Origin: Berkiella_A sp963976875
Lineage (GTDB): Bacteria; Pseudomonadota; Gammaproteobacteria; Berkiellales; Berkiellaceae
Direction: 5' to 3'
Assembly: GCA_963976875.1 (NCBI GenBank)
Contig: CAXBML010000005.1
Location: 62,001 to 126,000, forward strand
Length of the DNA: 64,000 bases
Part shown: in pieces, positions 16,712 through 25,982 of the stretch
Numbering within the stretch: position 1 is the first letter of the stretch
Layout of the letters: the number at the start of each line of letters is the position of its first letter
The notes under the pieces: model-generated
What the model was told of the DNA's origin: nothing
What the model saw: only the letters and a program-made list of their open reading frames with translations
Database searches by the model: none
Position numbers and translations under genes: made by a program

Positions 16712-18226
16712 ATGCAATTACAAACGCTACTCAAAGATATTGTACAGTATACTTTTGATGACAATCGCGAGATTAAAGGGCTGAGTATTAACAGCCGAGA
16801 CCTAAAACCCCAGATGGCTTTTTTGGCCATAAAAGGCCATCAAACAGATGGTCGATTGTTTATGAAAGATGCCATTAAAAAAAAGGCAGCCGTTATTTTA
16901 GCCGAGGCTCAGGGTTTAGAGCAGTTTCTTGATATAAACAATGCCCCGGTTCCCATTATTCCAATCCCAGATTTGCACAAAAAAATTGGTTTAATTGCTA
17001 AGCAGTTTTATCAATCAGATATTGCGACACCCATAACAGTCGGAATAACAGGAACTAATGGTAAATCGACATGCTGCTTTTTAATGATTCAAGCCTTACA
17101 CCGTCTAAAACGATTGGGAGGATTAATCGGAACGTTGGGATATGGCTTGGGTGTGCAGGCTGTGAAAAGCCAAGAAAATACAACGCCAGATGCAGTGACA
17201 CTGCATAGAAATCTTAGTGAGTTAACCAGAGATGGTGCTGAAGTCGTTGCGATGGAAGTCTCTTCTCATGGATTAGATCAAGATCGTGTACAAGGCGTAG
17301 ATTTTACAAGCGCCATTTTCACGAATTTATCCCAAGACCACTTAGATTATCATCCTAATATGGATGCTTATCTCAAAGCCAAATGCAAATTATTTAAAAT
17401 GCCAGGCTTGCAACGAGTCATCATTAATGAAGATGATCCAACGAGAGAAAAAATTGTAAATCAAGTTCATAAAGACGTTTCAATATTTCTATATTCTTTG
17501 TCAGCTCCAAAGCATTCAAGGCGGCACTATCCAGTCAATACACAGTTTATCTATGCAAAAAAATATGATTTAACGCATAACGGCATTTATGCAGAAGTCG
17601 TAACGCCATGGGGAGAAGGTGAATTACGGTCAACGTTATTAGGTGATTTTAATTTAAGCAATCTTTTGGCGGTTTTGACGGAGCTATGTGCCCAAGGTTT
17701 TTCATTGAATAAAGTGCTAACGGCTTTGGCCAGTGCTCAAGGTGCTCCGGGTCGGATGCAACGCATTCGCCGAGGGGATTTGCCTGAAGTGATCATAGAT
17801 TATGCACACACGCCCGATGCTTTGGCTAAGGCGCTCGCGACAGCCAAGCAACATTGTCAACGACGACTCTGGTGTGTTTTTGGTTGTGGTGGAGACCGAG
17901 ATCCTGAAAAAAGAATGTTAATGGGGCAGGTTGCTGCAAAATATGCAGATAAAGTGATTATTACCAATGATAATCCTAGGTACGAAAAACCCTTGAAAAT
18001 TATTGAAGACATTATGTTGGGTATTGATGCGAATACACATCAAAAAATATTAATAGAAGTCGATCGCAAAAGTGCGATATATCAAGCACTAACAAGAGCC
18101 TTAGCCGTGGATACTATCTTGATTGCTGGCAAGGGGCATGAGGAGACTCAAGATTTTGGGCATAAAAAAGTTGCTTTTAATGATAAGCAATGTGTAGAAG
18201 AAATATTTGCTAAGGGTATTTTATAG
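16712..18226 (+). CDS. murE: UDP-MurNAc-tripeptide ligase MurE (meso-DAP adding)
   Basis: This cytoplasmic Mur ligase adds the third residue to UDP-MurNAc-L-Ala-D-Glu. The 504-aa protein has the three Mur domains, the ATP loop GTNGKS (114-119), the EVSSHGL motif, and DNPR (420-423), which marks the meso-diaminopimelate-specific form rather than the lysine form. It starts 1 bp after the ftsI stop, with no obvious ribosome binding site, so reinitiation after ftsI is likely. Confidence 0.97.
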   Translation: MQLQTLLKDIVQYTFDDNREIKGLSINSRDLKPQMAFLAIKGHQTDGRLFMKDAIKKKAAVILAEAQGLEQFLDINNAPVPIIPIPDLHKKIGLIAKQFYQSDIATPITVGITGTNGKSTCCFLMIQALHRLKRLGGLIGTLGYGLGVQAVKSQENTTPDAVTLHRNLSELTRDGAEVVAMEVSSHGLDQDRVQGVDFTSAIFTNLSQDHLDYHPNMDAYLKAKCKLFKMPGLQRVIINEDDPTREKIVNQVHKDVSIFLYSLSAPKHSRRHYPVNTQFIYAKKYDLTHNGIYAEVVTPWGEGELRSTLLGDFNLSNLLAVLTELCAQGFSLNKVLTALASAQGAPGRMQRIRRGDLPEVIIDYAHTPDALAKALATAKQHCQRRLWCVFGCGGDRDPEKRMLMGQVAAKYADKVIITNDNPRYEKPLKIIEDIMLGIDANTHQKILIEVDRKSAIYQALTRALAVDTILIAGKGHEETQDFGHKKVAFNDKQCVEEIFAKGIL

Positions 18227-18234
18227 GATCTTTT

Positions 18235-19605
18235 ATGACGGTTAAGATAAAGTTATCTGACATGGCACAATCCATGCAAGGTGAATTGTTGGGCGATGAT
18301 GCACCTTATACACAGATATCATCTGATACACGAACTCTAATGCCTGGAGATGTTTATATTGCTCTGAGAGGAGAAAATTTTGATGGGCATGACTTTATTG
18401 CTCAAGCGATTGATAAAAAAGCCTCTTGTATTATTGCAGACAAACAACACATCTGTGAAACAAACTCAGGTTTAAATATTCCCGTAATTTGGGTCAAAGA
18501 TACAACGCTGGCTTTGGGATTATTTGCTCGTTATTGGCGAGGACAATTTAACATACCGATAATAGGTATTACAGGTTCTTGTGGTAAGACTACAGTCAAA
18601 TCTATGTTGGGAGAGATTTTATCTTTAGTGGGAGAAACGCTCATCCCACCTGGCAGTTTTAATAATCAATTTGGATTGCCTTTTACTTTACTGAAACTGA
18701 ACACTCATCATCAGTATGCGATCATTGAAGTCGGCACAAATCATTTTGGCGAAATTGCTTATTTGGCCAATATATTGAAACCAACAATTTCTTTAATTAC
18801 GAATATTGGTTCAGCGCATTTGGCCGCGTTTAAAACGCAAGACAATATTGCCAAAGAAAAATCTGATCTTTACAAATTTTTAAAACCTAATGGTACCGCG
18901 ATCATTAATCAAGATGAACCTTATGCTGCAGGCTGGAAAAAAGACTTAAGTCTAGAGCAGACATATTTAAGTTTTGGTTTACACGAAGGCGATGTCACCG
19001 CTGAAAACATTGTAGTCACATTTGAAGGCATTGCATTTGATTTGTGCTATCAAACAAAAAAATACCCGTTGAAATTACAATCTTCTGGCCAACATAGTGT
19101 TTACAATGCTTTGGCTTCTGCTTGTGTCGCTCTCAGCTTACATATCCCCATGCAGACTATTATCAAAGGTTTAGAAAATTTTCAAAGTGTGAAGGGCAGA
19201 TTAAGAAAACATCAAACAGACTCAGGCATCACGATTATTGATGATAGTTATAATGCAAACCCAGCATCTTTTAAGGCGGCTATAGATGTTTTAGCGACTG
19301 CGCCAGGTAAAAAAATTTTGGTGATGGGAGAAATGGGAGAGCTAGGTGAGAAAGAAGCGCAGTACCATCAGGAAATGGGTACTTTTGCCAAGAAAAAATC
19401 GATAGATACATTGTTAACTTTTGGTGCATTAACGGCTCACACAGTTCATAGCTTCGGGGTGGGAGCGAAAGAATATCCAGATAAAGAAACATTGGCTGCT
19501 GATTTATCAAATATATTATCAGCGCTGCCTCAAAATACAACGGTACTGATCAAAGGGTCTCGATATACAGGCATGGAAGAAGTATTAAACGCTTTACTTA
19601 ATTGA
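18235..19605 (+). CDS. murF: UDP-MurNAc-pentapeptide ligase MurF
   Basis: This Mur ligase adds D-Ala-D-Ala to the UDP-MurNAc-tripeptide. It is 456 aa with the N-terminal substrate domain (SSDTRTLMPGDVYIALRGENFDG region), the ATP loop GSCGKTT (114-120), the EVGTNHFGEI block and the IDDSYNANPASF motif near residue 335. AGGA lies 6 bp before ATG 18235. It stands between murE and mraY as in other dcw clusters. Confidence 0.96.
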   Translation: MTVKIKLSDMAQSMQGELLGDDAPYTQISSDTRTLMPGDVYIALRGENFDGHDFIAQAIDKKASCIIADKQHICETNSGLNIPVIWVKDTTLALGLFARYWRGQFNIPIIGITGSCGKTTVKSMLGEILSLVGETLIPPGSFNNQFGLPFTLLKLNTHHQYAIIEVGTNHFGEIAYLANILKPTISLITNIGSAHLAAFKTQDNIAKEKSDLYKFLKPNGTAIINQDEPYAAGWKKDLSLEQTYLSFGLHEGDVTAENIVVTFEGIAFDLCYQTKKYPLKLQSSGQHSVYNALASACVALSLHIPMQTIIKGLENFQSVKGRLRKHQTDSGITIIDDSYNANPASFKAAIDVLATAPGKKILVMGEMGELGEKEAQYHQEMGTFAKKKSIDTLLTFGALTAHTVHSFGVGAKEYPDKETLAADLSNILSALPQNTTVLIKGSRYTGMEEVLNALLN

Positions 19606-19614
19606 GGAAAAAGA

Positions 19615-20697
19615 ATGCTACTTTGGTTTACAACTTTGTTCACAGATTATTTCCATGCGCTTTCTGTTTTTGGATATATTAGTTTACGCACAATACTTGC
19701 GGCCTTAACCGCGCTCGTACTTTCCTTATGGTTAGGACCTAAAATGATTGTTTGGCTGCAATCCAAACAAATGGGACAACAAGTCAGAGACGATGGTCCT
19801 AAATCACATTTTGATAAGGCGGGTACACCTACAATGGGCGGGGTGATGGTTTTAGGCACGATCACACTATCTTGTCTTTTGTGGGCCGATCTCTCTAATC
19901 GTTATATTTGGTTAATGCTTTTTGTTACATTAGGTTATGGCGCTATCGGATGGGTAGATGATTATCGTAAAATTATTCAAAAAAATACCAAAGGTCTATC
20001 CGGCCGCTGGAAGTTGCTTTTTCAATCTTTGATTGGTTTGAGTATTATTTTGTATTTGTATTTTACGCAACAATCAGCCCAAGAAACTTGGTTAATTATA
20101 CCGTTCTTTAAACAAGCTGTGATTCCTTTGGGCGTATTCTATATTGTCTTGGCTTACTTTGTGATCGTGGGTTCTAGTAATGCCGTTAATTTAACAGATG
20201 GATTAGACGGCTTGGCGATATTGCCGGTTGTGCTCGTTGGAGCCGCTTTAGGGGTTTTTGCTTATCTAGCAGGTCATGTCGAGTTTTCTAAATACCTTTC
20301 TATTTTATATGTGCCTGGCAGTGGAGAGTTAGCTGTTTTTTGCGGGGCATTAGTGGGTGCTGGCTTGGGCTTTCTGTGGTTCAATGCTTACCCTGCTCAA
20401 GTCTTTATGGGAGATGTTGGGGCTTTAGCGTTGGGTGGCGCATTAGGGTTATTGGCTGTTATCGTGCGCCAAGAAATTGTGTTTTTTATCATGGGTGGCG
20501 TTTTTGTCATGGAAACCATTTCGGTGATCTTACAGGTATTATCGTTTAAATTAAGGGGCAAAAGAGTTTTTAAAATGGCGCCTATACATCATCACTTTGA
20601 ATTAGGGGGGTGGCCTGAGCCTAGGGTGGTTGTTCGCTTTTGGATTATGACAGTTATATTGGTTTTGATTGGGCTGGCGTCTTTGAAGATCAGATGA
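19615..20697 (+). CDS. mraY: Phospho-MurNAc-pentapeptide transferase MraY
   Basis: This polytopic inner-membrane enzyme transfers phospho-MurNAc-pentapeptide to undecaprenyl phosphate, making lipid I. It is 360 aa with about ten membrane segments. Key blocks are seen: KAGTPTMGGV, GWVDDYRKI (the aspartate pair), NLTDGLDGLA, NAYPAQVFMGDVGALALGG and the cytoplasmic MAPIHHHFEL. GAGGAAAAAG precedes ATG 19615. A GC-rich 182-bp stretch separates it from murD, the only large gap in the cluster. Confidence 0.97.
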   Translation: MLLWFTTLFTDYFHALSVFGYISLRTILAALTALVLSLWLGPKMIVWLQSKQMGQQVRDDGPKSHFDKAGTPTMGGVMVLGTITLSCLLWADLSNRYIWLMLFVTLGYGAIGWVDDYRKIIQKNTKGLSGRWKLLFQSLIGLSIILYLYFTQQSAQETWLIIPFFKQAVIPLGVFYIVLAYFVIVGSSNAVNLTDGLDGLAILPVVLVGAALGVFAYLAGHVEFSKYLSILYVPGSGELAVFCGALVGAGLGFLWFNAYPAQVFMGDVGALALGGALGLLAVIVRQEIVFFIMGGVFVMETISVILQVLSFKLRGKRVFKMAPIHHHFELGGWPEPRVVVRFWIMTVILVLIGLASLKIR

Positions 20698-20879
20698 GAT
20701 TGAGTAACGACTGACCTCGCGACAACGTCTCGCAGTTCATCTGTGGGATCCATGGGCCTGCAGCTGCTCTCCTAGCACTGAATCCCACGCACGAGCCGAG
20801 AAAGGTAGATAGAGGGGACGGATTAGCCGTCACGAAATTTCATTATTTTAATTTCTGAACTTAATTATATAAGCAGAAT
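20698..20879 (+). other. GC-rich structured insert between mraY and murD
   Basis: This 182-bp gap contrasts with the few bases between the neighbouring cluster genes. Bases 20701-20820 contain 69 G or C out of 120, far above the surrounding genes. It can fold: GTGGGAT (20743-20749) pairs with ATCCCAC (20782-20788), enclosing a GCAGCTGC palindrome, and GACGG (20817-20821) pairs with CCGTC (20827-20831). There is no open frame or known RNA signature that I recognise. It may be a regulatory RNA, a leader of murD or an inserted repeat element. Confidence 0.5.
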
Positions 20880-22250
20880 ATGAACAAACAAACAATTATT
20901 ATTGGCCTTGGTCAAACAGGATTATCCTGTGTTCAATTTTTAACGCAAAAAAATACGCCTATTTGTGTTGTAGACAGTCGCAAAAACCCACCCTTACGAA
21001 CTGAGTTTGAAAAAAACTTTCCAGATATAGATTTGTATTGTGGTGTTTTGCCTGATTTGGAGCATATGCAAGATTATGAATTAGTACTGAGCCCTGGGAT
21101 TGCGCAGAGCCACCCATTTATTCAGCCTTTGATTCAAAATGCAGCTCGTATTATGGGGGATATAGATTTATTTGCTCAACATAATCAACTACCCGTTATT
21201 GCGATTACCGGTTCAAATGGAAAAAGTACTGTAACCACCATGGTGGGTGAGATGGCCAAACAATGTGGTTATCACCCCGCAGTCATTGGTAATATTGGTG
21301 TGCCGGTTCTATCTCTTTTTACCGATACGACAAAGACAGAAAAATATGATCTTGTGGTTATGGAGTTATCTAGTTTTCAGCTAGAGTTAACTCATGATTT
21401 GAAACCTCATGTGGCCACTGTTTTAAATATCTCCCCCGATCACTTAGATCGCCATGCTAGTTATAAAGACTATTACCAAGCAAAGCATAGAATATACAAT
21501 AATTGTCAGATCGCGGTGATTAATAAAAATGATGCGCTGGCTTTTCCCAGAGATATTATTGCCTCTAAACATAAAATGTTTAGTGTTAACTTACCAGGAG
21601 AGGGCGAGTTTGGGATTTTGATAGAGGCAGGATGTCCATACCTAGCACATGGTGATCAAAAATTAATGCCCACAGAAGATTTAAATTTGGTTGGATTGCA
21701 TAATACTGAGAATGCACTTGCTGCTTTAGCATTGGGAGATGCCTTTGGGTTTGAGATGAAGGCTATGCTTCAAGCAATAAAATCTTATAAGGGATTACCA
21801 CACCGTTGCCAAGTTATTTCGAATACAAAAAATATAACCTGGGTAAATGACTCTAAAGGTACAAATGTGGGAGCGACGGTATCGGCATTAGAAGGCCTGA
21901 GACATACCCTAGAAAAGTCGGGAAAAATGGTATTAATTTTAGGTGGGCAGGCAAAAAAACAAGAATTTGGAGAATTGACTTTTGCAGTGCAGGGGATGCG
22001 TTGTGAGGTAATCGTGATGGGGGAGTGCGCAGACGAGTTATTTGAATTGTTCAATTTGCATAGTTGTGTAACTAAGTGTGGTGATATTAACGAAGCAGTT
22101 CAACTTGCCAACCAAACTGCTGAGCCTGGTGACATAGTTCTTTTTTCGCCAGCTTGTGCTAGCTTTGATCAATTTAAGAACTTCGAACACCGGGGGGATA
22201 GTTTTATTGCTGCGGTGAAAAAATTAGGGGATGCTTCGGGTTATGCATAA
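20880..22250 (+). CDS. murD: UDP-MurNAc-L-alanine:D-glutamate ligase MurD
   Basis: This cytoplasmic ligase adds D-glutamate to UDP-MurNAc-L-Ala. It is 456 aa with an N-terminal Rossmann-like UDP domain (IIGLGQTGLS), the ATP loop GSNGKST (111-117), the ELSSFQLE block, NISPDHLDRH, and the C-terminal VNDSKGTN and SPACASFDQFKNFEHRG motifs. The ribosome binding site is weak (AAGCAGA). Its end overlaps the start region of ftsW. Confidence 0.97.
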   Translation: MNKQTIIIGLGQTGLSCVQFLTQKNTPICVVDSRKNPPLRTEFEKNFPDIDLYCGVLPDLEHMQDYELVLSPGIAQSHPFIQPLIQNAARIMGDIDLFAQHNQLPVIAITGSNGKSTVTTMVGEMAKQCGYHPAVIGNIGVPVLSLFTDTTKTEKYDLVVMELSSFQLELTHDLKPHVATVLNISPDHLDRHASYKDYYQAKHRIYNNCQIAVINKNDALAFPRDIIASKHKMFSVNLPGEGEFGILIEAGCPYLAHGDQKLMPTEDLNLVGLHNTENALAALALGDAFGFEMKAMLQAIKSYKGLPHRCQVISNTKNITWVNDSKGTNVGATVSALEGLRHTLEKSGKMVLILGGQAKKQEFGELTFAVQGMRCEVIVMGECADELFELFNLHSCVTKCGDINEAVQLANQTAEPGDIVLFSPACASFDQFKNFEHRGDSFIAAVKKLGDASGYA

Positions 22251-23427
22251 AACCTCTGCGCGCAAAACAGCTGCCAGCATTGATTTTCAGAAAATGGATT
22301 ATTGGCTATTAGGGGCAATTTGTTCTTTAATTATGCTGGGTATCATTATGGTGACGTCTGCTTCTATTGTGATAGCAGATCGTAAATTGGGTCAGCCTTT
22401 TTATTATACTATCCATCAATCTATTTATGCTTTGCTTGGCATTGTTGCCGCACTCATTGTCTACACCATCCCGCTAAAATTTTGGTTTAAGATTGCTTTT
22501 GTGATCTTAAGCGCTTGTATTTTGGCTTTGGTTTTAGTTTTAATACCTGGAATAGGCAAAGAAGTGAATGGCAGTGTGCGTTGGATAAATTTAGGATTTG
22601 CGACAGTGCAATTTTCTGAGTTTGTTAAGCTGGGTATGATTATTTACTTTTCTAGTTATATTGTACGCCACCGAGATGCTTTAACCCAAAATATATCGGC
22701 TTTTATTAAACCCCTACTACTCTTAGGGATAATATGCAGCTTGCTGATATTAGAACCTGACTTTGGTACTTCAGTTGTTATTTTAGCAACAACATTTGCA
22801 TTGTTGTTTTTATCAGGTGTGCCTTTATGGCAGTTTCTAATTTTATTAACCATAGTGGCTGGCATATTAGGATTAGTTGCGGTTGCTGCCCCATACAGGA
22901 TTGAGCGATTGACGTCTTTTATGGATCCATGGTCAGATCAATTTAACTCTGGCTACCAACTAACTCAAGCTCTGATTGCTTTTGGACGTGGAGAGTGGCT
23001 GGGAGTTGGCTTAGGCAGCAGCGTACAGAAGTTATTTTACCTACCAGAAGCACACACAGACTTTGTATTTGCTGTGTTGGCTGAGGAGCTTGGTTTAGTT
23101 GGCGCAGTAAGTACTTTAGCTTTATATGTCTTATTGGTTTATCGTGGTATTATCATTGGTTTGCAAGCTGAGCAACGAGAGGATCGGTTTGCAGCCTATA
23201 TTTGTTATGGTATTAGCTTTTGGGTTGGTATACAAACTTTAGTTAATGTTGGGGTCAATACCGGCATGCTGCCAACCAAAGGACTAACCCTGCCATTTAT
23301 CAGTTATGGCGGTAATAGCTTATTTGTTATTTGTATTGCGATGGGGCTTTTATTTAGAGCTGATTTTGAAAATAGATTAGCGCTAAGAGGTTCTCACTTT
23401 AGCGGCCGTAGTTACGTGACAAGTTAA
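22243..23427 (+). CDS. ftsW: Septal SEDS glycosyltransferase FtsW
   Basis: This SEDS-family inner-membrane polymerase makes septal glycan strands from lipid II together with FtsI. It is about 394 aa with ten membrane segments. Conserved blocks include RWINLGFATVQFSEF, LILEPDFGTSVV with the SEDS aspartate, FGRGEWLGVGLG, HTDFVFAVLAEELG and LPFISYGGNS. Two starts are possible: ATG 22231 has AGGGG directly abutting it, ATG 22243 has it 12 bp away and is preferred. Either way the gene overlaps the murD end. Confidence 0.95.
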   Translation: MHKTSARKTAASIDFQKMDYWLLGAICSLIMLGIIMVTSASIVIADRKLGQPFYYTIHQSIYALLGIVAALIVYTIPLKFWFKIAFVILSACILALVLVLIPGIGKEVNGSVRWINLGFATVQFSEFVKLGMIIYFSSYIVRHRDALTQNISAFIKPLLLLGIICSLLILEPDFGTSVVILATTFALLFLSGVPLWQFLILLTIVAGILGLVAVAAPYRIERLTSFMDPWSDQFNSGYQLTQALIAFGRGEWLGVGLGSSVQKLFYLPEAHTDFVFAVLAEELGLVGAVSTLALYVLLVYRGIIIGLQAEQREDRFAAYICYGISFWVGIQTLVNVGVNTGMLPTKGLTLPFISYGGNSLFVICIAMGLLFRADFENRLALRGSHFSGRSYVTS

Positions 23428-23440
23428 AGAGTAACTCGTT

Positions 23441-24571
23441 TTGAATCAAAAACAGAAACCAAAAATTATGATTGTTGCAGGTGGAACAGGAGGGCATGTA
23501 ATGCCCGCACTTGCTGTTGCTGAATTTTTTCAGACTCAAGGCTATGTCGTACATTGGTTAGGTACAAAACAGGGCATAGAGCACCGATTAGTCCCCCAAA
23601 ATAATATTCCCATCTCTTATATTAATATTAGTGGTTTAAGAGGGAAAGGGCTTAAAAAACTTTTGCTCGCGCCCTTTAAAATTTTAAAGGCTATTTTGCA
23701 AGCCTTATCACTCTTAAGAAAACATCAGCCTGTACTTGTTTTAACCATGGGGGGATATGTGTCTGGACCGGTGGGAATGGCTGCGTGGCTTTTGCGCATG
23801 CCTTTGGTTGTGCATGAACAAAATGCAATCGCAGGCTTCACAAATAAAATATTAGCTCGGTTTGCAAAGCGAGTATTTATTTCTTATCCGAATGCTTTAC
23901 CAAATGCGAAACATAAAAGTGTGCTAACAGGTAATCCACTTAGGCAAATATTATTGCAGCCTTATCCTGCCACAAAGACCACAGTATCAGGATCTGAGCC
24001 AGACTCAAAATCGAAACCGCTTAAAATTTTAGTTTTTGGCGGTAGTCAAGGTGCTTTAAAATTGAATCAAGTCATTCCAGACGTTGTGGCTTTGTTTCCT
24101 AAAGATACGCGACCCCAAATATGGCATCAATCAGGTAAAAATCATTTAGCCGTTACCCAATCTGCTTATCAAAATGTGGGGGTTGCGGTTAAATTAACGA
24201 CGTTTATTGATGATATGGTGAGTGCTTATCAATGGGCTGATATTGTTATTTGTCGTTCAGGTGCTTTGACTGTCGCAGAAATTGCACAAATGGCGAAACC
24301 TTGTATTTTTATTCCTTTTCCGCAAGCAGTAGATGATCATCAAACATATAATGCACGTTACTTGAGCGATGAGGGGGCTGCAATATTATTGCCACAATCT
24401 ATTTTAAGTGTTCAAACATTGTATCAGGCGATTAATTCATTATTGGATCCAGACAAAAGAACTATTATGGCTCAAAAAGCCAAAAGCTTGGCCAAACCGC
24501 AGGCAACCCAGCAAGTGGCGGAACAATGCATCAATTTAATTTTAAATCCAACTAATACAGGACAGCCCTAA
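23441..24571 (+). CDS. murG: UDP-GlcNAc:lipid I GlcNAc transferase MurG
   Basis: This GT-B glycosyltransferase at the cytoplasmic membrane face converts lipid I to lipid II. It has the N-terminal GGTGGHVMPALAVAE signature, the MGGYVSGP block, HEQNAIAG, and in the C-terminal donor domain FGGSQGA and CRSGALTVAEI. TTG 23441, with AAAGAG 9 bp before it, gives 376 aa; ATG 23468, directly before IVAGGTGG, is an alternative that would remove nine residues. Confidence 0.95.
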   Translation: MNQKQKPKIMIVAGGTGGHVMPALAVAEFFQTQGYVVHWLGTKQGIEHRLVPQNNIPISYINISGLRGKGLKKLLLAPFKILKAILQALSLLRKHQPVLVLTMGGYVSGPVGMAAWLLRMPLVVHEQNAIAGFTNKILARFAKRVFISYPNALPNAKHKSVLTGNPLRQILLQPYPATKTTVSGSEPDSKSKPLKILVFGGSQGALKLNQVIPDVVALFPKDTRPQIWHQSGKNHLAVTQSAYQNVGVAVKLTTFIDDMVSAYQWADIVICRSGALTVAEIAQMAKPCIFIPFPQAVDDHQTYNARYLSDEGAAILLPQSILSVQTLYQAINSLLDPDKRTIMAQKAKSLAKPQATQQVAEQCINLILNPTNTGQP

Positions 24572-24572
24572 T

Positions 24573-25979
24573 ATGTATCCAGGTATGCGACGAATCAAAA
24601 ATATACATTTTGTGGGCGTCGGTGGTGTCGGCATGGCTGGTATCGCTGAAGTGCTATTGAATCAAGGCTATACAGTTTCTGGCTCGGATGTTGCGGATAA
24701 TAACTTAACCAAAAGATTAGAGTGGTTAGGTGCAAATATTTATCGGGGACATCAAGCAGATAATGTTGCGGGAAAAGACGTGGTCGTTATTTCTAGCGCC
24801 ATTGATGAAAATAATATAGAAGTGGTAGAGGCAATAGCCAATCATATTCCTGTTGTGCCTAGAGCGTTGATGCTGGGCGAATTAATGCGCTTTCAATATG
24901 GTATTGCTGTGGCCGGTACGCATGGTAAGACCACCACAACCAGTTTAGTATCGACTATCTTTGCTGAAGCTGAGTTAGATCCCACTTTTGTCATCGGGGG
25001 CAAACTCAATAGTGCGGGTAGCAATGCCAAGTTAGGCACGGGAAAATATTTTATTGCAGAAGCAGATGAAAGCGACGCATCATTCTTGCACTTAAATCCA
25101 ATGATCGCCATTGTCACGAATATAGATCAAGATCATATGGAGACTTATCAAAATAATTTTGAAATATTAAAACAGACTTTTATTGATTTTATCGATAACT
25201 TGCCATTTTATGGTTTGGCTGTGTTGTGTTTGGATTGTTCGGTTATTGAATCTATCTTGCCGAATATTACAAGGCCTTATGTGACTTATGGTTTTCATCC
25301 TGATGCAGATATACGAGCAATAGACTACCAACAAAATGGGACACAAAGTTGCTTTGAAGTCATTTGTAAAGAGGGTTCTGAGACGCGCTCTATCCCAGTG
25401 ACAATGAACTTGCCCGGTGCGCATAATGTTTGCAATGCTTTGGCCGCTATTGCGGTTGCCAGACAAGAAAATATTGAACCGAAATTCATTGCAGGTGCTC
25501 TTGAAAAATTTGCCGGCATTGGTAGACGCTTTCAAATATATAACGAAATTGAATTTTCTGAAAAAAACACAACCTTGGTCGATGATTATGGTCATCATCC
25601 AGCTGAAATTAGATGCACGATTTCGGCAGCACGGAAAGCTTGGCCTGACAAAAGAATACTCATGGTTTTTCAACCACACCGCTATTCTCGTACGAAACAA
25701 CTATTTGATGACTTTGTAGATGTATTATCAGATGTAGATGCTTTATGCCTATTAGAAGTTTACAGTGCGGGAGAATCCCCTGTGCCAAATTATGATGGTC
25801 GAGCTTTATCGAATGCTATAAGGGAAAGAAAGCGCGTTGAACCTGTTTTTGTTTCCCACGTGGAAAAACTGATTACGGTATTAAATGATATTACCTGTGC
25901 AGAGGATATTATTCTAATGCAAGGCGCTGGCAGCATAGGACAATTAGTTCAAAATTTCACTCAGCAAAAGCGTGTTTGA
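24573..25979 (+). CDS. murC: UDP-MurNAc:L-alanine ligase MurC
   Basis: This is the first amino-acid-adding Mur ligase. The 468-aa protein has the N-terminal nucleotide fold HFVGVGGVGMAGIAE, the SGSD motif, the ATP loop GTHGKTT (115-121), EADESDASFL, and VDDYGHHPAEI together with FQPHRYSR in the C-terminal domain. AGGAC lies about 9 bp before ATG 24573. It is directly followed by murB with 3 bp between. Confidence 0.97.
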   Translation: MYPGMRRIKNIHFVGVGGVGMAGIAEVLLNQGYTVSGSDVADNNLTKRLEWLGANIYRGHQADNVAGKDVVVISSAIDENNIEVVEAIANHIPVVPRALMLGELMRFQYGIAVAGTHGKTTTTSLVSTIFAEAELDPTFVIGGKLNSAGSNAKLGTGKYFIAEADESDASFLHLNPMIAIVTNIDQDHMETYQNNFEILKQTFIDFIDNLPFYGLAVLCLDCSVIESILPNITRPYVTYGFHPDADIRAIDYQQNGTQSCFEVICKEGSETRSIPVTMNLPGAHNVCNALAAIAVARQENIEPKFIAGALEKFAGIGRRFQIYNEIEFSEKNTTLVDDYGHHPAEIRCTISAARKAWPDKRILMVFQPHRYSRTKQLFDDFVDVLSDVDALCLLEVYSAGESPVPNYDGRALSNAIRERKRVEPVFVSHVEKLITVLNDITCAEDIILMQGAGSIGQLVQNFTQQKRV

Positions 25980-25982
25980 CTC

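Noticed and set aside
20743..20788. tRNA- or 6S-like RNA in the mraY-murD gap
   Set aside because: No cloverleaf arms, T-loop or conserved 6S sequence could be found; only isolated stems.
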